64,000 nt of DNA from Rhodoferax koreense (lineage in GTDB: Bacteria; Pseudomonadota; Gammaproteobacteria; Burkholderiales; Burkholderiaceae_C). Below the pieces are notes generated by a model. That model had not been told where the DNA came from, did no database searches, and saw only the letters and a list, made by a program, of their open reading frames with translations. Both the position numbers and the translations under genes were made by a program. Position 1 is the stretch's first letter; every line of letters starts with the position of its first letter. Shown piece after piece: positions 8,072 through 16,470 of this stretch. Where the stretch lies: assembly GCF_001955695.1 (NCBI RefSeq), contig NZ_CP019236.1:4216001-4280000 (forward strand), written 5' to 3'.

Positions 8072-9149
8072 TCCTTCCTCGCTGCAACGCCGGCATTGGC
8101 TGCTCGGAACCGCCGCCGCGCTGTTGGCGAGCCAGTTGCCGGCCCAGGCGGCCAGCCACGCAGATGCCGCCCTGCTCACCGCCTGGGTGGCTGGCGACCA
8201 GGCCATGGCCGGGCTGTGGCATCCGGGCCGGGGACCACACGGCGTGACCTTGCCGAATCGCGCCCACGAAGTATTGAAAATCCCTGGCCACGCCGGCCAG
8301 GCGCTGGCTGTGGCGCGCCGGCCCGGTGAATTCCTGCTGCGCTTCGATACGCGTCGCGCCCAGCCGCTGCAGTGGCACGAGATGGAACTCGATCGTTTCC
8401 TCTGCGGCCATGCCGCGTTCTCCGCCGATGGCCAGACGCTCTACACCACCGAGTTCGACGCCGAAAGCGGCGCCGGCCTGATCGCCGAACGCGATCCGAT
8501 GAGCCTACGCAAGCGCCACGAATATGCGAGCGGCGGGATCGGCCCGCATGCGATGCTGGTCGAACCCGAAGGCACGCTGCTGGTGGCCAACGGCGGCCTG
8601 CTGATCCTGCCCGAAACCGGCCGGCGCAAGCTCAACCGCGATCACATGGCGTCGAACCTCGCGCGGCTGGACGCCAGCACCGCGCGGGTGCTCGACACCT
8701 GGCGCGTGGACGATCCCTTTCTCAGCCTGCGCCACATCGCCCGCGCGCCGCACGGCGCCATTGCCGTCGCCTCGCAGGCCGAACATGCCGACGATGCGGC
8801 CCGGCGCGCGGCGCCGCTGATGGCCCTGCTGGACGCGCAAGGCCTGCGCACCCTCGAACTGCCGGCTGGTCTGATGCTCGAAGGTTATGCCGGCGACATC
8901 GCACACCTGCCCGGCCGTGGCTTCATGGTCAGCGCCACGCGCGCCGGTCGGCTGGCCTGGTGGACGGAAGACGGCGCATGGGGCGGCCAGCAGGATTTGC
9001 CCAAGGCCAGCGCCATCGCCGTGGCCGGTTCGCAGTGGCTGGCCAGCGGCGACGCCGGCAGCGTGCGCGGCCGGCTCGCAGCCAACGCACTGAACGACCG
9101 GCTGCCCGGCCTGCGCTGGGACAACCACGCCGAACTGTTGCCCGCTTGA
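8061..9149 (+). CDS. DUF1513 domain protein, Tat-type export signal, 362 aa
   Basis: The last gene of the imelysin operon. It overlaps the preceding gene by 11 bases. The N-terminus 'LQRRHWLLGTAAALLASQLPAQA' looks like a Tat signal peptide, then a beta-rich region follows with propeller-like repeats ('HAAFSADGQTLYTTEFDAESG', 'GPHAMLVEPEGTLLVANGG', 'LRHIARAPHGAIAVASQ'). That pattern fits DUF1513, a family almost always found behind imelysins and DUF1111 proteins. Tat export suggests folding with a cofactor, or simply matching the partner proteins, in the cytoplasm before export. No catalytic motif is evident. Function unknown; co-occurrence argues for a shared periplasmic iron-handling complex. 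Confidence 0.85.
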   Translation: MAIDPSSLQRRHWLLGTAAALLASQLPAQAASHADAALLTAWVAGDQAMAGLWHPGRGPHGVTLPNRAHEVLKIPGHAGQALAVARRPGEFLLRFDTRRAQPLQWHEMELDRFLCGHAAFSADGQTLYTTEFDAESGAGLIAERDPMSLRKRHEYASGGIGPHAMLVEPEGTLLVANGGLLILPETGRRKLNRDHMASNLARLDASTARVLDTWRVDDPFLSLRHIARAPHGAIAVASQAEHADDAARRAAPLMALLDAQGLRTLELPAGLMLEGYAGDIAHLPGRGFMVSATRAGRLAWWTEDGAWGGQQDLPKASAIAVAGSQWLASGDAGSVRGRLAANALNDRLPGLRWDNHAELLPA

Positions 9150-9231
9150 TCGCGGGCGACGGCCAACGTTGCAAGCAGACAACAACGGCTGAGTTCGGAT
9201 GCCGGGAGACTCACAAAATGCGTCGCATCGC

Positions 9232-9250
9232 AACAAGAACGATTCGCATT
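9232..9250 (-). promoter_or_regulatory. Fur-box-like palindrome upstream of the TonB-dependent receptor
   Basis: Read on the - strand the site is AATGCGAATCGTTCTTGTT, close to the 19-bp Fur consensus for betaproteobacteria. A possible -10 (TACAAT, 9255-9260) begins just downstream. It sits 109 bases before the receptor start. Repression by Fe-Fur is inferred. Confidence 0.65.
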
Positions 9251-9358
9251 ACTTTACAATGATTGCCGATCTGTTCACACCAGCCAGCCACGCCCGATCG
9301 TTCCCCGGAATGTCGTCAGGAGCCAGCCAGCCACCATCTCAACCTTCAGGCTGACACC

Positions 9359-11641
9359 ATGTCCCGACACAAAAATCGCAAACAAAATCCGGCTTTTACA
9401 CAGACATCCATTGCGCAGGAAGCTAGCAAATCCATAGCACCTTACGCCATGCTGCCGCTCGGCGCCATGATGCTCGCGGGCTCGATGAGCGCGATCGCCC
9501 AAGCAGCGCCGGAAGCCAACAAGACGCTGGCGCCGGTGACGGTCAAGGAAAAGGCGGAAGCCCCCGAAGGCAAGGACACGCTCAAGGTCGAGCGCACGAC
9601 CATCGGCAAGGGCAACCAGTTGCTGCGCGACATCCCACAGTCGATCACCGTCATCACCGAAAAGCTCATCGACGACCGCAACTTCGATACCGTGAAGGAC
9701 GTGCTGCGCAACTCCGGCGGCATCTCGTTCCAGGCGGCCGAAGGCGGCGAGGAAGACATCAAGCTGCGCGGCTTCAGCCTGCAGGGCTCGGGCGACGTGT
9801 TCGTCGACGGCATCCGTGATCCGGCCTTCTACGAGCGCGACACCTTCAACAACGACCGCGTGGAAATCCTGCGCGGCTCCGCCGCCCTGCTGTTCGGCCG
9901 CGGCTCCACCGGCGGCGCGGTCAACCAGGTCAACAAACAGCCGCTGCTGGTCGATCAGAACGAAGTCGACTTCACGCTCGGCAGCCACGACTACCGCCGC
10001 CTGACCGGCGACTTCAATCTCAAGACCGGCGAAAGCTCGGCATTGCGTTTGAACGCCATGACCAACACCGCCGACAACAACGGCGCAGGCAGCCGTATCA
10101 ACAAGCGCGGCATTGCCGGCGCTTACCGCTTCGGCATCGGGGAAGTCGATGAATTTTCGGTGGGTTTCTATCAGTTGGAAAACCGCAACGGCATCAACTA
10201 CGGCATTCGCTGGATCAAGCCGACATCAGCATCGCCAACGAGCACTTCGCAACTCAACGGCAACCTTGATCCAGATGCTTACTACGGCATGGCCAGCGAC
10301 TACAACCATGGCCGGGCCACCTATGGCACGCTAAGCCATGTGCACCGATTCTCCAGCGACACCGAACTGAAATCCACGATCCGCAAGGGCCGTTATTCAC
10401 GCGACCAGCGCGCAACCTTGTGGAATTTCGCTGGTGCCGCATCCCAACCAGGCGGGCAAGCGATCGGGCTCAACAATTTCGGCCCCGGCACGGTGCTCAC
10501 GCGCAGCGCGCAAAACAAGGTGCAGGACATGGACAACCTGTACGGTCAATCCGACCTGAGCAGCAAGTTCGAGGCGCTGGGCTACAAACATGAATTGCTG
10601 GCCGGTCTGGACTATGCTCATGAAGAGCGCAAGGTCTATGGGGCCCAGACGCTGACGACCGCGCAAACGGCCGCATTGACCCGCCCCAACACCACCATCG
10701 GCACACCCGACGACGGCGCCTCCATCCCCGAAGGCACCCGCCCCTTCGGCATGACGCAGAATTACCGGTCCAACGGGGTGGGCATCTACGCCCAGGATCT
10801 GGTGCAGATCGCGCCGAAATGGAAACTGCTGGGCGGCCTGCGCTTCGATCGCATGCAGGCCGACTACTACCAGTTCAACGCGAACACCGGTGCGGGCACA
10901 AGCGCCTACAGCATGAACATTGCCAAGTGGAGCAAACGCGCCGGCGTCCTGTACCAGCCGACCGATCTGGCCTCGTTCCACTTCGCCTATGGCACTTCGT
11001 TCAATACATCCGGCGACGCCTACTCCCTGGGCGCGACGAATGCGTCTGTGCCACCGGAAGAAAGCCAGAACCTCGAATTGGGCACCCGCATCGAGTCGGC
11101 CGACAAACGCTTCTCGACGCGGCTGGCGCTGTTCCGGACCACCAAGCTGCATGAGCGCAACACCGACCCGCTGATCCCCATCCAGGTGCTGTCCGGCAAG
11201 CGGCATGCCCAAGGTATCGACCTCGACTTCTCCGGCCGCATCACGCCGCAGTGGGAGGTGTTCGGCTCCTATGCATGGATTCCGGTGGCGCGCATCGACG
11301 TGGCGGCCGAAGGCGCCGAAGGTCTGGGTCAACGTCCGTCCCTCACGCCAAAATACAGCGGCACGGTGTGGACCACGTACCAGATCACGCCACAGATCCG
11401 CATCGGCGGCGGCCTGAACTTCAAGGGCAAGCAACAGCCCAACCGCAACCCTGGGTTCTTCTCGCCAAGCTACGTCACCGCCGACCTGCTGGCCGAATAC
11501 ACCGTGATCGAAGACAAGTTCATCATCAAGGCCAACGTGACCAACGTGGCGAACAAGCTGTACGGCGATGCGCTCTACACCTCGTTCTACGTGCCGGGTG
11601 CAGGTCGCGAGCTGCAAATCACAGCGAAGATCAAGTTCTGA
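9359..11641 (+). CDS. TonB-dependent siderophore receptor, 760 aa
   Basis: Outer-membrane beta-barrel receptor that imports a ferric siderophore using TonB energy. The order is: a long signal region (about residues 1-48, 'MLPLGAMMLAGSMSAIAQA'), a plug domain with 'DIPQSITVITEKLIDDR', 'LRNSGGISF', 'LRGFSLQGSGDVFVDGIRD' and 'NDRVEILRGSAALLFGRGSTGG', and a barrel ending in '...ELQITAKIKF' with the terminal aromatic Phe expected of barrel proteins. The plug features fit the catecholate/hydroxamate siderophore receptor family (TIGR01783 type, near Fiu/FcuA). No N-terminal signalling (FecA-like) extension is present, so regulation should be by Fur only. The ligand cannot be named. piuC follows, the usual partner of Fiu-type receptors. 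Confidence 0.9.
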   Translation: MSRHKNRKQNPAFTQTSIAQEASKSIAPYAMLPLGAMMLAGSMSAIAQAAPEANKTLAPVTVKEKAEAPEGKDTLKVERTTIGKGNQLLRDIPQSITVITEKLIDDRNFDTVKDVLRNSGGISFQAAEGGEEDIKLRGFSLQGSGDVFVDGIRDPAFYERDTFNNDRVEILRGSAALLFGRGSTGGAVNQVNKQPLLVDQNEVDFTLGSHDYRRLTGDFNLKTGESSALRLNAMTNTADNNGAGSRINKRGIAGAYRFGIGEVDEFSVGFYQLENRNGINYGIRWIKPTSASPTSTSQLNGNLDPDAYYGMASDYNHGRATYGTLSHVHRFSSDTELKSTIRKGRYSRDQRATLWNFAGAASQPGGQAIGLNNFGPGTVLTRSAQNKVQDMDNLYGQSDLSSKFEALGYKHELLAGLDYAHEERKVYGAQTLTTAQTAALTRPNTTIGTPDDGASIPEGTRPFGMTQNYRSNGVGIYAQDLVQIAPKWKLLGGLRFDRMQADYYQFNANTGAGTSAYSMNIAKWSKRAGVLYQPTDLASFHFAYGTSFNTSGDAYSLGATNASVPPEESQNLELGTRIESADKRFSTRLALFRTTKLHERNTDPLIPIQVLSGKRHAQGIDLDFSGRITPQWEVFGSYAWIPVARIDVAAEGAEGLGQRPSLTPKYSGTVWTTYQITPQIRIGGGLNFKGKQQPNRNPGFFSPSYVTADLLAEYTVIEDKFIIKANVTNVANKLYGDALYTSFYVPGAGRELQITAKIKF

Positions 11642-11696
11642 GCGTTGATCAACACGAGCGATGCTTTCGCATCGCTCCACTCTCTCCAAAGGTTTG

Positions 11697-11724
11697 AACC
11701 GCCCCTTCCCGGGCGGTTTTTTTT
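11697..11724 (+). terminator. Rho-independent terminator after siderophore receptor
   Basis: Stem AACCGCCC / GGGCGGTT followed by a run of eight Ts. A second hairpin (11656-11677, GAGCGATG/CATCGCTC) precedes it. This separates the receptor transcript from piuC, at least partly. Confidence 0.85.
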
Positions 11725-11803
11725 GGGGAGCGCAGCCGCGGTGGTGCCGGTTCGATCGCGGCATCGGCCCTCGCTACACTGGATGAGAAGGAAGACCCAA
11801 GCC

Positions 11804-12487
11804 ATGTTATTGCACGTCCCTCAAGTGCTCGCAGCGGACGACATCCGGACCGCGCAGGCGTTGCTGGCCGACGCGCCTTGGACCGACGGCCGCGCCAGCG
11901 CCGGGCCCCAAGCCCGTGAAGTGAAGAACAACGAGCAGCTTCCGCATGACTGCGAGGCGGCGCAACAGATCCGCGCGCTGGTGACGCGCGGGCTGGACCG
12001 CAGCTCGCTGTTCTTCTCGGCCACGCTGCCCAAGAAGCTGTTCACGCCGCGCATCAACCGCTATGGCGGCAGCAGCAACTTCTACGGCAACCACGTGGAC
12101 AACGCGGTGCGCATCCTGCCCGAGAACGGCCAGCGCGTGCGCACCGACATCTCCTGCACGGTCTTCCTCAACGATCCCGCCGACTACGACGGCGGCGAAC
12201 TGGAGATACAGGACACCTACGGCAGCCAGCGCGTGAAGTTCGCGGCCGGCGACCTCGTGTTGTATCCCGGCACCAGCGTGCACCAGGTGAGGCCGGTCAC
12301 GCGCGGGCAGCGGCTTGCGTGTTTCTTCTGGATCGAGAGCATGGTGCGCAGCGACGACCAGCGCCGCCTGCTGTACGAGCTCGACATGAACCTGCTGCGC
12401 CTGCGCCAGGAACACGGCGAAACCGAAGTCGCCACCGCCCTCACCGGCACTTACCACAACCTGTTGCGCATGTGGGCCGATACATGA
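11804..12487 (+). CDS. piuC: Fe(II)/2-oxoglutarate-dependent dioxygenase PiuC, 227 aa
   Basis: PKHD-type hydroxylase. The double-stranded beta-helix metal ligands are H97-x-D99 ('GNHVDNAV') and H160, with R170 for 2-oxoglutarate ('[11 protein letters not shown]'). '[17 protein letters not shown]' and '[13 protein letters not shown]' are typical of PiuC/YbiX. These cytoplasmic enzymes are encoded next to TonB-dependent siderophore receptors and are iron-repressed; the substrate is not established. ATG 11804 has GGAAGA upstream; longer in-frame starts run back through the terminator and were rejected. The stop TGA overlaps the ATG of the next gene (ATGA), so the downstream alpha-hydroxy-acid oxidase is translationally coupled. 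Confidence 0.9.
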   Translation: MLLHVPQVLAADDIRTAQALLADAPWTDGRASAGPQAREVKNNEQLPHDCEAAQQIRALVTRGLDRSSLFFSATLPKKLFTPRINRYGGSSNFYGNHVDNAVRILPENGQRVRTDISCTVFLNDPADYDGGELEIQDTYGSQRVKFAAGDLVLYPGTSVHQVRPVTRGQRLACFFWIESMVRSDDQRRLLYELDMNLLRLRQEHGETEVATALTGTYHNLLRMWADT

Positions 12488-13602
12488 GCCAGCCCTCGCT
12501 CGGCCAAGTTCCGCCAGGCGTGGTCACCCTGGCCGACCACGAAGCCCATGCGCGCCAGAGGCTCGATGACAACGCCTGGGCCTATTTCAGCGGCGGCGCG
12601 GGCGACGAAATCACGCGGCGCGCCAACCGAAGTGCCTGGGACGCGATCGAATTGCAACCGCGCGTGCTGCGCGCGCTCGCCGGCGGCCATACACGCACCG
12701 CATTGCTCGGGCGTAGCCTGGCGCATCCGATCCTGGTCGCGCCTGTCGCCTTCCAGCGCATGGCGCATACCGACGGCGAACTGGCCACCGCACTGGCCGC
12801 CTCGGCGCTCGGCGCCGGCCTGGTGCTGAGCACGCAGGCGAGCCTGCCGATGGAAGCCGTGGCCCAGGCCATCCTGGGTGATCACGACCGCGGGCCCTTG
12901 TGGTTCCAGCTCTATCTGCAGCACGACCGTGGCTTCACCCGCGAACTCGTGCAACGCGTCGAACGCGCGGGCTTCGAGGCGCTGGTATTGACCGTCGACG
13001 CGCCCACCCATGGCGCACGCGACCGCGAACGCCGCGCGGGCTTTCGCCTTCCACCCAATGTTTCGGCCGTGAACCTCGCCGGCCTGGTGGCGCCCGCCAG
13101 CACGGCCTTGAAGCCGGGACAAAGCGAATTGTTCGACCGGTTGCTGCAGACCGCTCCGACCTGGGACGACATCGCCTGGCTGCAGGCCCAGACCCGGCTG
13201 CCGATCCTGCTCAAGGGCATCCTGCACGAAGATGACGCGCGGCAGGCCGTGGGCCTGGGGGCGGCCGGCGTGATCGTGTCGAATCATGGCGGCCGCACGC
13301 TGGACACGGCGGTGGCGACGGCCCGGGTGCTGCCGCGCATCGTCGCTGCCGTCGCCGGCGCCGCGCCGGTGCTGGTGGATGGCGGCATCCGGCGCGGCAC
13401 CGACGTGCTGAAAGCGCTGGCGCTCGGCGCCTCGGCCGTGCTGGTCGGCCGCCCGGTGGTCTACGCGCTGGCCAATGCCGGCGCGGTGGGCGTGGCCCAT
13501 GTGCTGCGGCTGCTGCGCGACGAACTCGAGATCGCCATGGCGCTGTGCGGCTGTGCCACGCTGGCCGACATCACGCCAGCGGTGATTTTCAAGGCCGGCT
13601 GA
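12484..13602 (+). CDS. FMN-dependent alpha-hydroxy-acid oxidizing protein, 372 aa
   Basis: A paralogue of the enzyme at 1988, same TIM-barrel FMN family. Motifs: '[14 protein letters not shown]', '[15 protein letters not shown]', '[15 protein letters not shown]', '[10 protein letters not shown]', '[18 protein letters not shown]', '[12 protein letters not shown]', catalytic '[11 protein letters not shown]', and '[19 protein letters not shown]'. It oxidises a 2-hydroxy acid; the O2-reacting oxidase type is more likely than a lactate dehydrogenase from its closer likeness to glycolate/hydroxyacid oxidases. Start ATG 12484 overlaps the piuC stop, which strongly links its expression to PiuC. Why an iron-starvation gene is coupled to a hydroxy-acid oxidase is unclear: possible siderophore modification or degradation. 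Confidence 0.88.
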   Translation: MSQPSLGQVPPGVVTLADHEAHARQRLDDNAWAYFSGGAGDEITRRANRSAWDAIELQPRVLRALAGGHTRTALLGRSLAHPILVAPVAFQRMAHTDGELATALAASALGAGLVLSTQASLPMEAVAQAILGDHDRGPLWFQLYLQHDRGFTRELVQRVERAGFEALVLTVDAPTHGARDRERRAGFRLPPNVSAVNLAGLVAPASTALKPGQSELFDRLLQTAPTWDDIAWLQAQTRLPILLKGILHEDDARQAVGLGAAGVIVSNHGGRTLDTAVATARVLPRIVAAVAGAAPVLVDGGIRRGTDVLKALALGASAVLVGRPVVYALANAGAVGVAHVLRLLRDELEIAMALCGCATLADITPAVIFKAG

Positions 13603-13688
13603 AGCTGCCGCCTGTCGCCTTAGGCAGCCGACTGGCGCGATTCGGATAGGGGAATAACCTTTGCGCGTCAATGAATTGGCCATGGACA

Positions 13689-13718
13689 TTGCAAATGCGA
13701 CGGATTCGTATTTATAAT
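13689..13718 (+). promoter_or_regulatory. Promoter with overlapping Fur box upstream of bfd
   Basis: A -35 TTGCAA (13689-13694) and a perfect -10 TATAAT (13713-13718) are 18 bases apart. The spacer and the first -10 base form a near-palindrome (13693-13713, AAATGCGA .. TTCGTATTT) resembling a Fur box, so Fur would block RNA polymerase directly. Confidence 0.7.
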
Positions 13719-13754
13719 CGTGCATCTTCAACAGCCAGCTACCTGCTTGCCGCC

Positions 13755-14081
13755 ATGATCGTCTGCGTATGCCACCGAGTTTCCGACCGTGAAATCGCGC
13801 GCCATGTGCGGGCGGGCCTGAACTTCGATGACATCCAGTTCGAACTCGGCGTGGCGACCCAGTGCGGCCAATGCGAGAGTTGTGCGCGCGACGTGGTCGC
13901 CCAGTGCAGTGCGTCGTCTCCCATGGCCGCGCTGAACTGCGACTTCGAGCCGACACAGGGCAGCCGGGGCTTCGATGCCGCGGCCCCTGCGCAGCACGCA
14001 CATGTCTCGGTGGTCCATCTCGCCAGCGCCATCAAGGAAAGCAAGGCATGGAACTCATCTCATCGATCGGCGGCAGCCTGA
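13755..14081 (+). CDS. bfd: Bacterioferritin-associated ferredoxin, 108 aa
   Basis: A small [2Fe-2S] protein that reduces bacterioferritin to release stored iron. Cysteine ligands are C4-V-C6 and C37-G-Q-C40, within 'MIVCVCHRVSDREIARHV' and 'ATQCGQCESCAR'. Family members are usually 60-90 residues; here about 40 extra residues follow the BFD domain with no recognised motif. ATG 13755 is preferred because the protein must begin with the Met-Ile-Val-Cys strand. It has its own promoter with a Fur-box-like overlap, matching known iron repression of bfd. Bacterioferritin itself is not in the window. The extended tail may exist only to overlap the downstream small reading frame at 14048. Confidence 0.9.
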   Translation: MIVCVCHRVSDREIARHVRAGLNFDDIQFELGVATQCGQCESCARDVVAQCSASSPMAALNCDFEPTQGSRGFDAAAPAQHAHVSVVHLASAIKESKAWNSSHRSAAA

Positions 14082-14122
14082 TCCTGGTCATCGGCTCGGC
14101 ATGGTGGATCTTCCACCGATAG
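14048..14122 (+). CDS. Possible 24-residue membrane microprotein overlapping the end of bfd
   Basis: A 24-codon reading frame overlaps the last 34 bases of bfd in another frame. It has an AAGGA 9 bases upstream of its ATG. The predicted product is one short hydrophobic segment ('SLILVIGSAWWIFHR') with a charged end, as expected for a single-pass membrane microprotein. The gene would lie between bfd and tonB in the iron island. It is too short to judge by composition, and no homologue is known to me, so this is speculative. Confidence 0.3.
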   Translation: MELISSIGGSLILVIGSAWWIFHR

Positions 14123-14229
14123 GTCCGCCGGACCCAGCTGCACAAGGCCAGTGACCGCCCGCCAATCTTCCCTTTTCCCGTGCGCCGTACTCCAATAGGC
14201 TTGCGGTCTGGATTTCCCCTGCTCTCAAC

Positions 14230-14934
14230 ATGTCAACGACCTTGCCCAGCGCCTCGCCTCCATCCCTGCCTCGCTTCAGCCGCAACACGGTGATCGTCGC
14301 TGGCGTGCTGGGTTTCCACGTGCTGGCGCTGTGGGGCCTGCAGAGCGGGTTGCTGCGCCGCGCCGTCGAAGTCATCGTGCCGGTGGAAATGCTCACGGAA
14401 TTCATCGAGCCGCCCGCGCCGAAGGTGACACCGCCGCCACCCGTGCCGCCGCAACCCGTGCTCAAGCAGCCGGTCGTCAAGACCAAGGCGCCCACGCTGC
14501 CGCCCGCGCCCAAACCCCTGGCCATCGCCGATCCGACACCGTCGCCGAATGCGCCCACCGGCGCCATCGAGCCCCAGCCGCCGGCGCCGCCGGTTGCGGC
14601 CCCGGTTGCCGTCGCACCGCCGGCCCCGCCGGCCCCGCCCGCGCCGCCCAAGGTGGAACTGCCCTCCACCGATGCCGACTATCTGCAGAACCCCAAGCCC
14701 GTCTATCCAGCCATCAGCAAGCGCCTGGGTGAACAGGGCAAGGTCGTCTACAGCGTGTTGATCGGCGTCGACGGCCGACCACAGAGTGCAACCCTCGTGC
14801 AGTCCAGCGGCTTCGACCGACTGGATAGAGCTGCCTACACCGCCGTGATGTCCTGGCGCTACGTGCCGGGCAAGCGCAATGGCGTGCCCACGCCCATGAC
14901 CTACAACGCGCCCATCAACTGGGTCCTCGAATAG
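14230..14934 (+). CDS. tonB: Energy transducer TonB, 234 aa
   Basis: TonB spans the periplasm and transfers proton-motive energy from ExbB-ExbD to outer-membrane receptors such as the one at 9359. It has one N-terminal membrane anchor (about residues 20-42, 'NTVIVAGVLGFHVLALWGL'), then a long Pro/Ala/Lys-rich spacer (about 58-140) and a C-terminal TonB domain with 'NPKPVYPAISKRLGEQGKVVYSV' and 'SGFDRLDRAAYTAVMSWRYVPG', ending at 'INWVLE'. The His in the anchor (GFHVLAL) matches the conserved TonB His. It begins a compact tonB-exbB-exbD set, 25 bases ahead of exbB. No obvious Shine-Dalgarno sequence precedes the ATG. Confidence 0.92.
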   Translation: MSTTLPSASPPSLPRFSRNTVIVAGVLGFHVLALWGLQSGLLRRAVEVIVPVEMLTEFIEPPAPKVTPPPPVPPQPVLKQPVVKTKAPTLPPAPKPLAIADPTPSPNAPTGAIEPQPPAPPVAAPVAVAPPAPPAPPAPPKVELPSTDADYLQNPKPVYPAISKRLGEQGKVVYSVLIGVDGRPQSATLVQSSGFDRLDRAAYTAVMSWRYVPGKRNGVPTPMTYNAPINWVLE

Positions 14935-14959
14935 TTTTTTTTCTTATCTGGAGTTTTCA

Positions 14960-15676
14960 ATGGAATCGCAATTCGGCATCGCCAACGTCTGGACCCAGGG
15001 CGATATCGTCACCAAGGGCGTGGCCATCATCCTGCTCGTCATGTCGCTGGCCTCGTGGATGGTCATCATCATCAAGGCGCTCGACGTCATCCGCTACAAG
15101 AAAAACGCGCGTGCCGCGGCCGATTTCTGGCACAGCGAAGACTTCGCCACGGGGCTCAACAAGCTCGGCAAGGACCCCGCCAATCCCTTCCTGCAACTGG
15201 CCACCGAAGGCCGCGAAGCCACCGCGCACCACCGCAACACCAAGGCCCATCTGCACGACAGCCTGGACATCAGCGACTGGATCACACGGTCGCTGCGCAA
15301 CAGCATCGACGCGTCCACGGCACGCATGCAGGCTGGCCTCGCCATCCTCGCCTCGGTCGGCTCGACGGCCCCCTTCATCGGGCTGTTCGGTACGGTGTGG
15401 GGCATCTACCATGCACTGCTGGCGATCGGCCTGTCGGGCCAGTCGACGATCGACAAGGTCGCCGGCCCGATCGGCGAAGCGCTGATCATGACTGCGCTCG
15501 GCTTGGCCGTGGCCATCCCTGCAGTGCTGGGCTACAACGCGCTGGTGCGGGGCAACAAGTCGGTCCTGATGCAGCTCAACAGCTTCGCCCATGACCTGCA
15601 CGCGTTCTTCGTGACCGGCGCCCGCGTCGTCAGCGGCAACACGGCCAACGTCGTGCCGATGAAGAAAGGGAGCTGA
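14960..15676 (+). CDS. exbB: Biopolymer transport protein ExbB (MotA/TolQ/ExbB family), 238 aa
   Basis: Inner-membrane proton channel subunit that works with ExbD to energise TonB. Three membrane segments are visible: 'VAIILLVMSLASWMVIII' (about residues 19-36), 'LAILASVGSTAPFIGLFGTVWGIYHAL' (about 130-156) and 'ALIMTALGLAVAIPAVLGYNALV' (about 173-197), including the conserved Thr/Gly pattern. Cytoplasmic loop lies between the first two. A GGAG ribosome site lies 8 bases upstream of the start. Stop and the exbD start are separated by 2 bases. Length and motifs place it with ExbB rather than TolQ, supported by the adjacent tonB. Confidence 0.93.
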   Translation: MESQFGIANVWTQGDIVTKGVAIILLVMSLASWMVIIIKALDVIRYKKNARAAADFWHSEDFATGLNKLGKDPANPFLQLATEGREATAHHRNTKAHLHDSLDISDWITRSLRNSIDASTARMQAGLAILASVGSTAPFIGLFGTVWGIYHALLAIGLSGQSTIDKVAGPIGEALIMTALGLAVAIPAVLGYNALVRGNKSVLMQLNSFAHDLHAFFVTGARVVSGNTANVVPMKKGS

Positions 15677-15678
15677 GC

Positions 15679-16092
15679 ATGGCTTTCGGTACCCAGGATG
15701 AACCCGACGAGGTGATGAACGAGATCAACATGACGCCGCTCGTCGACGTGATGCTGGTCCTGCTGATCATCTTCATCATCACCATTCCGGTGATGAAACA
15801 CTCCGTCAACATCGACCTGCCGCGCGCCACCAGCCAGCCGCAGGACGCGAAGCCCGAAACCATCCGCCTGAGCGTGGATGCCCAGGGCGACTACTACTGG
15901 AACGAAAACCGCATCGAGGAAGCCAACCTGGTGCCGATGCTGAAGGCCGAGGCCGCCAAGGATCCGCAGCCCGAATTGCACATCCGCGGCGACAAGGACG
16001 TGCGCTACGAACGCGTGGCGCAGGCCATGTCGGCGGCGCAGCAGGCCGGTGTGCGCAAGATCGGCTTTATCACGGAGCCGAAGGCCAACTGA
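15679..16092 (+). CDS. exbD: Biopolymer transport protein ExbD, 137 aa
   Basis: Partner of ExbB. It has one N-terminal membrane helix ('MTPLVDVMLVLLIIFIITIPVM', about residues 15-36) with the essential Asp of the D-V-M-L-V motif, followed by a periplasmic domain ending in 'AAQQAGVRKIGFITEP'. The gene is coupled to exbB, 2 bases behind it, with a GGGAG ribosome site inside the end of exbB. Together the tonB, exbB and exbD genes supply the energy system for the siderophore receptor at 9359 and for the heme-uptake system implied by hemP. Confidence 0.93.
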   Translation: MAFGTQDEPDEVMNEINMTPLVDVMLVLLIIFIITIPVMKHSVNIDLPRATSQPQDAKPETIRLSVDAQGDYYWNENRIEEANLVPMLKAEAAKDPQPELHIRGDKDVRYERVAQAMSAAQQAGVRKIGFITEPKAN

Positions 16093-16157
16093 GGTCCCCA
16101 TTCCTCTGGCATGGTCCGCCATGTCAGAGGGCGAGGTCGAAATTTTTCAGTTTGTTA

Positions 16158-16187
16158 TTGCTTTTTTGTTGAGAATAGTTATCATTA
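16158..16187 (+). promoter_or_regulatory. hemP promoter with strong Fur box
   Basis: Best Fur-box match in the window: TTGAGAATAGTTATCATTA (16169-16187), close to the consensus GATAATGATAATCATTATC. A promoter TTGCTT (16158-16163) / TATCAT (16180-16185) with a 16-base gap overlaps it. Located 32 bases before hemP. Confidence 0.8.
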
Positions 16188-16218
16188 ACTTATCGAGAAT
16201 CCAGACCAGGAGCCCAAC

Positions 16219-16443
16219 ATGTACGCCAATCTTGCCGCCCGCCCCTCGTTCAATGCCGCCTCCGGCGAGAATGCCAACAGCGTGCTGCAAGGCATGCGCG
16301 ACGCGGCCGTCGCCGGTGTGCAGGCGCTGTCGGTCGAAAGCCGCGACCTTCTCAAAGGCCACAAGGCCGTGGAGATCAGGCACAACGGCGCGGTGTACCG
16401 CCTGCAGAGCACCAAGCTCGGCAAGCTGATCCTGACCAAGTGA
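16219..16443 (+). CDS. hemP: Hemin uptake protein HemP, 74 aa
   Basis: A small protein of the HemP/HmuP family. The conserved part is at the C-terminus: 'KAVEIRHNGAVYRLQSTKLGKLILTK', the usual [IV]-x-H-x-G-x-x-Y-x-L-x-x-T-x-x-G-K-L-I-L-T-K signature. Known relatives accompany heme-uptake genes and act as activators or accessories in iron-starved cells, in some bacteria binding DNA. The gene has a strong Fur box directly upstream. No heme receptor or hmuTUV set follows here, so it sits alone at the end of the iron island, followed by a hairpin and T-run. Confidence 0.9.
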   Translation: MYANLAARPSFNAASGENANSVLQGMRDAAVAGVQALSVESRDLLKGHKAVEIRHNGAVYRLQSTKLGKLILTK

Positions 16444-16470
16444 CCGCCGCAACCTAGTTTCATCGTGGGG

